A DNA stretch of 64,000 nt from Allolucifera butyrica (GTDB taxonomy: Bacteria > Bacillota > Negativicutes > Sporomusales > UPPP01). Position numbers and translations under genes: made by a program. The notes beneath the pieces were generated by a model. That model did no database searches, had not been told where the DNA came from, and was given only the letters and a program-made list of their open reading frames with translations. The DNA is taken from NCBI RefSeq assembly GCF_900476375.1, contig NZ_UPPP01000057.1:1-64000 (forward strand), read 5' to 3'. Positions 58,846 through 64,000 of the stretch are shown here, piece after piece (positions within the stretch are counted from its first letter, which is position 1; each line of letters opens with the position of its first letter).

Positions 58846-59271
58846 TCAGTGACCTTTAACGTCTTCACTATTTAAAAATTCTTTTATACGCACTATAAGA
58901 GCATCCATTTGTTTTATTTCACATTGCCAAATTACCAAGACCCGCCATCCAAGCTTCTCCAGATTATTCATATTAACCTGGTCACGCTTTATATTTCCAT
59001 CAATTTTTTTATTCCAGAATTCTTCATTTGTCTGGGGTCGATGTCCTCGCTTACAACTATGCCCATGCCAAAAACAACCATGAACAAATATGACAGCTTT
59101 GTACTTCGGCAACACAATATCCGGTTTTCCAGGAAGATCTTTTCGGTTTAATCGGAACCTAAAACCAAGACTATGAAGCGTGCTTCTTATTTTAATTTCA
59201 GGTCCGGTGTTCTTCCCCTTAACCCGCGACATTATCCGGCTTCTTTCTTCCCGGGTGAATCGGTCAGGCAC
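58846..59271 (-). CDS. vsr: Very-short-patch repair endonuclease
   Basis: This nicks at T-G mismatches formed by deamination of 5-methylcytosine. The 141 residues carry FTREERSRIMSRVKGKNTGP, FRLNRKDLPGKPDIVLPKYK (catalytic Asp region) and VHGCFWHGHSCKRG with zinc cysteine and histidine ligands, then WQCE. The GTG at 59271 is favoured by the canonical N-terminus and AAGGAG upstream. It overlaps the methylase by eight bases. Confidence 0.9.
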   Translation of the reverse strand: MPDRFTREERSRIMSRVKGKNTGPEIKIRSTLHSLGFRFRLNRKDLPGKPDIVLPKYKAVIFVHGCFWHGHSCKRGHRPQTNEEFWNKKIDGNIKRDQVNMNNLEKLGWRVLVIWQCEIKQMDALIVRIKEFLNSEDVKGH

Positions 59272-60391
59272 TTTTTTCTTTGCTCCTTGCATTAAGGAGA
59301 TTCTCAACACAACCCGCAATTTCTGCAGCCAGTCGCGGAGGGACTGCATTACCAATTTGTTTTGCGATTTCTATCTTACTGCCTAAAAAACGGAAAGAAT
59401 CAGGGAAAGACTGAATTCGAGCTGCTTCCCGATGGGTAATCGGTCGATGCTGGCAAGGATGGAGATAACGTCCCTTTTCAGGTTTAAAGAACTCTGTACG
59501 GATGGTGACGGAAGGTCTATCCCACCAGAGACGGCCGAATAAGTCCGTACCTCCAGAAGTCTTTTTTATCCAACACTTTGGAGTCAACTCCGGTGCTCTT
59601 TTTTGTAAATCAAAACGATTCATTCCTTCATTCGGAATCGATTCGTATCGTCTGAGGCTTGTTTCTGTAGGCGTCCGGCCAAAATGCAAATTAAGCGGAG
59701 GATCTTCTTCTCTGATTTGTGTACCTACTGGCCTTGGCAAGTCCCCAATGGCATCCCGTACCGTTTGCCATGGACGAGCATCGGAAATATATTCGTTCTG
59801 TATCTTTAAAGGTAATACGGGACCAAGATTAGGATTATAGTGGGTTTTTAATGGCGGAAAGAAATTATTAGGGTCAATAAACCGACAACCAATTATGAAA
59901 GCTCTAAAGCGAATCTGAGATACGCCATAGTCGGCAGCACACAATTTTGCTTTTGTTAGAAAAAAACCTAATTTTTCGGCATACTCAGCAATATCCTCAA
60001 ATTCTGCTGAATCAAGAATTTGGGGAACGTTTTCCATAACAAATATTTCAGCGCCCGATCGCTCGACAACGTCCATATACGGACGCCAAAGATGTCTACG
60101 CGGATCACCATCACGGTTTTTATTCAACAAGCTAAATCCCTGGCAAGGAGGACCACCAATTACAACATCGGCTTCAGGAATCTTTACTTTAGGATCCTTT
60201 AGTATGTCAACTATGTCACCAACGACACAATGCTTGCCGAAATTTGCATTATAGGTATTCGCTGCGTACTGATTGAAATCGTTAGCCCATATCGATTTAA
60301 AGTTATGCCCGAATTCTTTCCCTGCAAAACCAAGAGAAAGTCCTCCAGCGCCACAGAATAAATCAATGAGTTTGAACTTTTTATTTGTCAT
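59264..60391 (-). CDS. C5 cytosine-specific DNA methyltransferase
   Basis: The 375 residues carry motif I LIDLFCGAGGLSLGF (8-22), motif IV GGPPCQGFS with nucleophile Cys83, motif VI MENVPQIL (Glu120), motif VIII QIRFRAFIIG and motif X QIGNAVPP. Together with Vsr and the HNH protein it forms a type II-like restriction-modification unit. The ATG follows AGGATGATTACTAC. Confidence 0.92.
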   Translation of the reverse strand: MTNKKFKLIDLFCGAGGLSLGFAGKEFGHNFKSIWANDFNQYAANTYNANFGKHCVVGDIVDILKDPKVKIPEADVVIGGPPCQGFSLLNKNRDGDPRRHLWRPYMDVVERSGAEIFVMENVPQILDSAEFEDIAEYAEKLGFFLTKAKLCAADYGVSQIRFRAFIIGCRFIDPNNFFPPLKTHYNPNLGPVLPLKIQNEYISDARPWQTVRDAIGDLPRPVGTQIREEDPPLNLHFGRTPTETSLRRYESIPNEGMNRFDLQKRAPELTPKCWIKKTSGGTDLFGRLWWDRPSVTIRTEFFKPEKGRYLHPCQHRPITHREAARIQSFPDSFRFLGSKIEIAKQIGNAVPPRLAAEIAGCVENLLNARSKEKSA

Positions 60392-60546
60392 GTAGTAATC
60401 ATCCTATCGTGAAACATATATAAATCTATTTTTCGTCGCAAGAAATGTTATTCCTGCCTTAAATTGGGACCTATTCATCATATTCTAACATATTCATGTA
60501 TTTAAATAGCAAATATTACAAAATCCGGCTTTCTATAAGCGCCCAG

Positions 60547-60577
60547 AAAAAAAGTCAGCGGATTTTCCTCTGTTGAC
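60547..60577 (-). terminator. Terminator after the gene at 60604
   Basis: On the minus strand GTCAACAGA pairs with TCCGCTGAC with G-T pairs, followed by TTTTTTT. Confidence 0.65.
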
Positions 60578-60603
60578 CTGAATGCCCATCCCCCAAAAAC
60601 TGT

Positions 60604-60936
60604 CTAACTGAAAGAATAAACCATTTTAGCTGCAATAATAATTACTTTATCTCCAGAGTTAAGCAAAATACTCACCTTAAAATAATCACCTTCATCGTCA
60701 TCTACATTTAACGTGAAAATGTAACAACCAGGTCCCCATGGTTCTTTACGATTCACTTCCACATATGCTACGTTTTCAAATTTCAGCAATGCAGCATATT
60801 GATGAGTATCATCCATAATTATGGGCATTTCAACTGTCCCTTCATCGTAATCACTAATAATCTTTGAAATTTTCGCATCATGAAAGTTAACGTTCTGAAT
60901 TTTATCTATTTCCTTTTTACTAAAAATAATCACCAT
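60604..60936 (-). CDS. Immunity-protein-like hypothetical 1
   Basis: The 110 residues MVIIFSKKEIDKIQNVNFHD to AKMVYSFS form an all-beta or alpha/beta fold, with KFENVAYVEVNRKEPWGPGC and an acidic DDDEGD stretch. Small acidic proteins with own terminator and solo placement resemble toxin immunity proteins. The family is not recognised. Confidence 0.4.
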   Translation of the reverse strand: MVIIFSKKEIDKIQNVNFHDAKISKIISDYDEGTVEMPIIMDDTHQYAALLKFENVAYVEVNRKEPWGPGCYIFTLNVDDDEGDYFKVSILLNSGDKVIIIAAKMVYSFS

Positions 60937-61033
60937 TTATCATTCCTTTTATATTCTGGGACATTGTCTCTAGGATACATATGGCACTCTAGTTTATAAC
61001 ATCCTAATATTCATTCGGAACTATCATCTTCAT

Positions 61034-61510
61034 TTAATATCCTTTATATTTAGACAAAAACTCGATAATGGATAAATTACGCATGTCGTCTATTATGTTA
61101 TCATCGGATTCCCACCAGGTATCGGCAATATACAACTTGCTATCAACACACTCCCAAGGTACAATCCGATTTTCTTTAATCGCTAGCCCAGTTGCTATAT
61201 GATGTAGATAAATATGCTCGGAGATTTTTATGCCTAAATCATCTTTTATTTTATACATTACTTGAAAAAATTCGTTATCTTCTCCTGTTTTTTTGACCTC
61301 TAAATATTTTTGATAAATTTGTGTACTTTCAAAATCACTTTTTTCGACTTCTTCATCAAACAGTTCTTTCATTATAGTATCCATACCATAATGTTTTTTG
61401 AAGTCAGAGTCACTACTAAAGTTATAATCAACAGTTAACAATATCAGTTTCGAAACAAGATCGCCTTTTCTATAAATTTTATTTCTAACTATTATTTTTT
61501 CACACTCCAC
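61034..61510 (-). CDS. Immunity-protein-like hypothetical 2
   Basis: The 158-residue acidic protein begins with GTG at 61510 after GGGGGAACTAAA. It is soluble, mostly helical, with IKISEHIYLHHIATGLAIKE and an acidic WWESDDNIIDD segment. No toxin partner was found in the window. Confidence 0.4.
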   Translation of the reverse strand: MECEKIIVRNKIYRKGDLVSKLILLTVDYNFSSDSDFKKHYGMDTIMKELFDEEVEKSDFESTQIYQKYLEVKKTGEDNEFFQVMYKIKDDLGIKISEHIYLHHIATGLAIKENRIVPWECVDSKLYIADTWWESDDNIIDDMRNLSIIEFLSKYKGY

Positions 61511-61663
61511 TTTAGTTCCCCCAAGTAATATCCTAATTGTTTTCTATATTCGACAATTGTTCTAAGCTCCATGCCGACTTAACAGAGGCAAAGTACTTTT
61601 CCTACGCCATTCACCAAATGCCCCGACAATTCCTGCCAGATGCTTTATTTCTGTAAGTACCCG

Positions 61664-61694
61664 AAAAAGGTCAGCGGGTTTTCGTCCGTTGACC
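61664..61694 (-). terminator. Terminator after the gene at 61749
   Basis: On the minus strand GGTCAACGG pairs with CCGCTGACC (one G-T pair), followed by TTTTT. It resembles the terminator at 60547. Confidence 0.7.
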
Positions 61695-61748
61695 TTGATA
61701 CTTTAGAAAACATATTTTTTCAGGTTAAACAACTCATCTATTAAACAT

Positions 61749-62138
61749 TCAAGATTTACCAATAAACTCCACGTAATCCTTCAACATCTCTTCATGCATG
61801 TCTTTAATTACCTTATCCATTTCTTTAATATTAAAAACATCATCCCGCTTCCCTACTAGATGGTACAGCTTTAGCCAATAAGCATCTTTCTCTGCAAAGG
61901 ATTCTAAAGCGTTTTTTATATTATCTTCAGTTAAAGTCCGAACTATAATAAACGGAGGACTAGGATTAATATAATTCATTTCTTCTTTATCCATATACCA
62001 CATTAAATTTTTTGGTGTACTAACTACCACAGTATACGTGATACCATCCTCCAACTCAACAAATACATCTATATTGTCATTTTCAATATCTTTGATATCG
62101 GAAAGTGGTACTGGATATTTTATCTTATTAATCTTCAA
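61749..62138 (-). CDS. Immunity-protein-like hypothetical 3
   Basis: The 129 residues LKINKIKYPVPLSDIKDIEN to KDYVEFIGKS start at TTG 62138 after AAAGGAGGTAATAAT. The protein is acidic, with VDVFVELEDGITYTVVVSTP-like strands and a C-terminal helix. No family is recognised; it is placed with two like-sized orphans. Confidence 0.4.
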   Translation of the reverse strand: MKINKIKYPVPLSDIKDIENDNIDVFVELEDGITYTVVVSTPKNLMWYMDKEEMNYINPSPPFIIVRTLTEDNIKNALESFAEKDAYWLKLYHLVGKRDDVFNIKEMDKVIKDMHEEMLKDYVEFIGKS

Positions 62139-62284
62139 ATTATTACCTCCTTTATTTTTACCCATATATCCTGATTCGGCAATCAGTATTTCATTATAGT
62201 CAGGACTATTATCTTAATGCCCTGTGCTTTCAAATACATCTTTGCTGCATTTATTACACTTTCAGCCCCTAGTTCATTTTCTTG

Positions 62285-62333
62285 TGAATTATGGGCGTTT
62301 TCTCCATAAAGATAACAGTATCCTGCTAAATTG
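62285..62333 (-). repeat. Dispersed GCAGGAT-box repeat, copy D (short)
   Basis: GAATTATGGGCGTTTTCTCC, then GATAACAGTATCCTGCTAAA and TTG. It forms an inverted pair with AATTTGCAGGAT at 62347-62358. Confidence 0.65.
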
Positions 62334-62409
62334 CATTTAGTGAAAAAATTTGCAGGATTTTCTCTTTTATCTTCGAAACCTTATATAACTTAATCTCTTA
62401 ACCAGCAAA

Positions 62410-62436
62410 AATCACAGCACAAAATATGCTGTGATT
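62410..62436 (+). promoter_or_regulatory. Leader hairpin before the clamp-like gene
   Basis: AATCACAGC pairs perfectly with GCTGTGATT around a nine-base loop. It ends 19 bases before the ATG at 62456 and just before AGGAGGCC. There is no T-run, so it is an operator or RNA structure. Confidence 0.5.
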
Positions 62437-62455
62437 AATTATTAGGAGGCCAATT

Positions 62456-62704
62456 ATGAAAATTACCGTCAATCGTGCTCAATTTCTCGAACTGGCTTCC
62501 GCCATCTCACCAGGTCACGATATTTCGCTAATGGCCGCCGATGGAATTCTTTCTGTTACCAGTTTTACCGCCGGAGTTAACAGCAAAATGGTTTGTTATT
62601 GCGTTCAATCAGGACAAGCCTTTTTAACCAGCGAGCAATGGAAACAAATAATTAAAGAAATTAAGGATTCAAAGAAACTTGTTGTTAATATCACCATCGG
62701 GTGA
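62456..62704 (+). CDS. Mini sliding-clamp-like protein (single DnaN-type domain)
   Basis: The 82 residues start MKITVNRAQFLELASAIS, matching the opening of the DNA polymerase III beta clamp (MKFTxxRxxLLxxLxxVS). The next segment ISLMAADGILSVTSFTAG matches the ADGxLSLTxTD strand, and later QSGQAFLTSEQWKQIIKEIK and KKLVVNITI match the core of one clamp subdomain. A full clamp has three such domains of about 120 residues. A short clamp-like decoy or a divergent single-domain protein is inferred; function is unproven. AGGAGGCC precedes the ATG. Confidence 0.45.
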   Translation: MKITVNRAQFLELASAISPGHDISLMAADGILSVTSFTAGVNSKMVCYCVQSGQAFLTSEQWKQIIKEIKDSKKLVVNITIG

Positions 62705-62739
62705 AGCTTTACTAAAACAGACGAGAGGAGGTGGAACGG

Positions 62740-63063
62740 ATGCGCAAAAAATTAGCACTACTACTCGCCTTTTTACTGCTTCTTACTTTATCATCCGCCC
62801 TTGCTACTCCACAGTATCATTCTCAGTTCATAACAAATAAAATTGTAGAACTTAATGATTACGCCGGCGATGCCTTAATAACGCCCCACCCTGCTATAGT
62901 CCCGTTTAGTGCAACATACATAGGCAATTCCCATTCGGGCATCTTCCATTATTCATATTGTCGCTATGTAGGCCGAATGTCTGAATCACACAAAGTATTT
63001 TTTGAATCCCGGGATGATGCTATTAACGCCGGGTATAGGCCATGTAAGGTTTGTAAGCCATAA
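62740..63063 (+). CDS. Secreted protein with Ada-like zinc-binding motif
   Basis: The 107 residues have a signal peptide (MRKKLALLLAFLLLLTLSSA), then a C-terminal domain GNSHSGIFHYSYCRYVGRMS, then GYRPCKVCKP with four-Cys/His placement like the Ada metal-binding domain found in some secreted nucleases. The ATG at 62740 follows GGAGGTGGAACGG. It is downstream of the clamp-like gene, so the two may be co-transcribed. Confidence 0.6.
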   Translation: MRKKLALLLAFLLLLTLSSALATPQYHSQFITNKIVELNDYAGDALITPHPAIVPFSATYIGNSHSGIFHYSYCRYVGRMSESHKVFFESRDDAINAGYRPCKVCKP

Positions 63064-63162
63064 AAGTAGCTCCGCATCCGCGGAGTCATAAATTCCATTA
63101 CCTATTTGAATAGGCAGGATTTTCTTTTCTAAAGCAAGTATTATAATTATTATCGTAGTTTA

Positions 63163-63181
63163 GGCGGGAAACCGCTTTTTT
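63163..63181 (+). terminator. Terminator before the integrase gene
   Basis: GCGG pairs with CCGC around GAAA and is followed by TTTTTT, with a -10-like TATAAT 16 bases upstream (63142-63147). Confidence 0.5.
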
Positions 63182-63195
63182 CTTCACCAACATAC

Positions 63196-63209
63196 CGAAC
63201 ATACGTACT
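63196..63209 (+). promoter_or_regulatory. LexA-box-like site before the integrase
   Basis: CGAACATACGTACT matches the Gram-positive LexA consensus in its left half exactly and in the right half in part (about 11 to 12 of 14 positions). It lies 20 bases before the integrase ATG. Confidence 0.35.
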
Positions 63210-63228
63210 AGAATAAAGGAGTTTTCTT

Positions 63229-64000
63229 ATGTTTGAATCAGAAGAAACCAGACTCTATGCCCGAACCTCCTCCGAAGATCAGGCTGAACGAGGAACGATC
63301 CAAAACCAAGTAGATTTCGGAACTAAATACTGTGACCTTCACCAACTCCCTATCGCCGGCTGGTATCGTGATGACGGCGTTACAGGAACTCTCCCCCTTC
63401 AAGAACGACCAGAAGGTCGAAGATTACTCGAGGATGCAAAAGCTGGCAAAGTAAAATTACTGCTAATATACAAACTGGACCGCCTGGGCCGTACCGCCCG
63501 GGTAATTCTCAATGCTGTATATGACCTTGAGCAGTACGGAGTAAAAATTCGTTCTATGACGGAGCCTTTCGATACCTCTACGGCTGCTGGCCGTCTTCTT
63601 CTCACTGTCTTGGCCGGCGTCGCCGATATGGATAGAGAAACCATTCTGGAACGCCTCTGGCTCGGGGCCAACAGAGCTGCCAGAGAAGGCAAATGGCTCG
63701 GGGGTATAGTTCCTTACGGCTATATCGTAAACGAAGAAAAATGCCTAGAATTAAGCGATAAAAACCCCTTACCCGGAATGGACATGACCGAGGTCGATGT
63801 TGTAAGGCTCATATATCACATTACTGCCGATGATGGCATCTCTACGATCAAAATTGCAGATTATCTAAACTCTCTCGGTATTCCTCCAGCTTACGCTATT
63901 GCCGGTCGTCAGGCAAGAAAAGGAAAAAGAATAGAAAATACCGCAGGCATATGGCGCCCCGCTCGGGTCCGGAACATGATCGTCAACGAAACCTATAAAG
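63229..64000 (+). CDS. Large serine recombinase (prophage integrase), 5' part
   Basis: This enzyme would integrate and excise the prophage. The visible 257 residues start MFESEETRLYARTSSEDQ with catalytic Ser14, then KLDRLGRTARVILNAVYDLE, DTSTAAGRLLLTVLAGVADM and DRETILERLWLGANRAAREG, typical of the large serine recombinase catalytic domain. Then a recombinase domain (KWLGGIVPYGYIVNEEKCLE, VVRLIYHITADDGISTIKIA) follows. The gene continues past the window. The ATG follows AAAGGAG. Confidence 0.93.
   Translation, partial: MFESEETRLYARTSSEDQAERGTIQNQVDFGTKYCDLHQLPIAGWYRDDGVTGTLPLQERPEGRRLLEDAKAGKVKLLLIYKLDRLGRTARVILNAVYDLEQYGVKIRSMTEPFDTSTAAGRLLLTVLAGVADMDRETILERLWLGANRAAREGKWLGGIVPYGYIVNEEKCLELSDKNPLPGMDMTEVDVVRLIYHITADDGISTIKIADYLNSLGIPPAYAIAGRQARKGKRIENTAGIWRPARVRNMIVNETYK

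Larger units (their letters stand above)
62139..62455. other. 317-base gap with repeat copy D, inverted boxes and a hairpin
   Basis: Copy D of the dispersed repeat (62285-62333), a second GCAGGAT box in the opposite direction (62347-62358) and a leader hairpin (62410-62436) occupy this stretch. No gene was seen. Confidence 0.6.

Noticed and set aside
1412-63209. Shared GAACATAYGT near both ends as attL/attR core
   Set aside because: The right end lies beyond the window and serine integrase cores are short; both copies also read well as LexA-type boxes. No attachment site can be claimed.
1-64000. tRNA or rRNA genes
   Set aside because: No cloverleaf-like or conserved rRNA segments were seen on reading either strand; a dedicated search would be decisive.

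Overview
The window is almost entirely one integrated tailed-phage genome (prophage) of the long-tailed, lambda-like type, sitting in what is probably a spore-former of the Negativicutes (diderm Firmicutes, Sporomusaceae-like). That placement is inference from strong Gram-positive Shine-Dalgarno sequences, Firmicutes-type regulators (AbrB-like, Xre, ArpU-like, ImmA-like), a 77-residue SOS-type gene, and a tail tip resembling those of Gram-negative phages. No rRNA, tRNA or CRISPR array was found.

Left edge (1-1462): the end of an IS21-family insertion sequence that has cut into a repeat-rich hypothetical gene, then a conserved 77-residue protein with a sigma-A promoter overlapped by a LexA-box-like palindrome. 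This is probably host DNA; the left prophage border should lie near 1463-1490.

Late region (1532-32150, all minus strand, so read right to left): possible cos/packaging site, small and large terminase, portal, MuF-like head protein, scaffold, decoration protein, capsid E-family major capsid, head-tail connectors, tail tube, frameshifted tail assembly chaperone, tape measure with an embedded M15-like peptidase, three related tail-tip proteins, distal tail, BR0599 hub, J-like tip protein, two fibre-like proteins (one with a seven-repeat RCC1 propeller), then holin, GH25 endolysin and two small membrane proteins, and last a LamG/fibronectin III protein. A separate plus-strand unit for a 29-residue membrane peptide interrupts the tail operon at 17.6 kb.

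Middle (32310-47844): methyltransferase and AT-rich insert genes (32.3-36.6 kb), then the early operon on the minus strand: ArpU-like late regulator, DUF1643, DUF1064 nuclease, replication protein, UvrD-like helicase, SMC-like ATPase with its partner, AbrB-like regulator and several tiny zinc-ribbon proteins. Several hairpins in this operon have their U-tract on the plus strand.

Control region (47886-52359): two successive divergent Xre regulator pairs, each with its own operators (GTCTAC-type and TACC-N5-GGTA-type), two secreted proteins between them, and an ImmA-like protease after the second repressor.

Right accessory region (52386-63063): methyltransferase plus membrane PLD-like protein, an all-alpha protein next to an OLD-like ATPase/TOPRIM nuclease, a HAD phosphatase, a C5-methylase/Vsr/HNH restriction-modification set, three immunity-protein-like orphans, a mini sliding-clamp-like protein and a secreted Ada-like zinc protein. 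A repeat carrying a GCAGGAT box is scattered through it. The large serine integrase starts at 63229 and runs off the window, so the right border is not visible.
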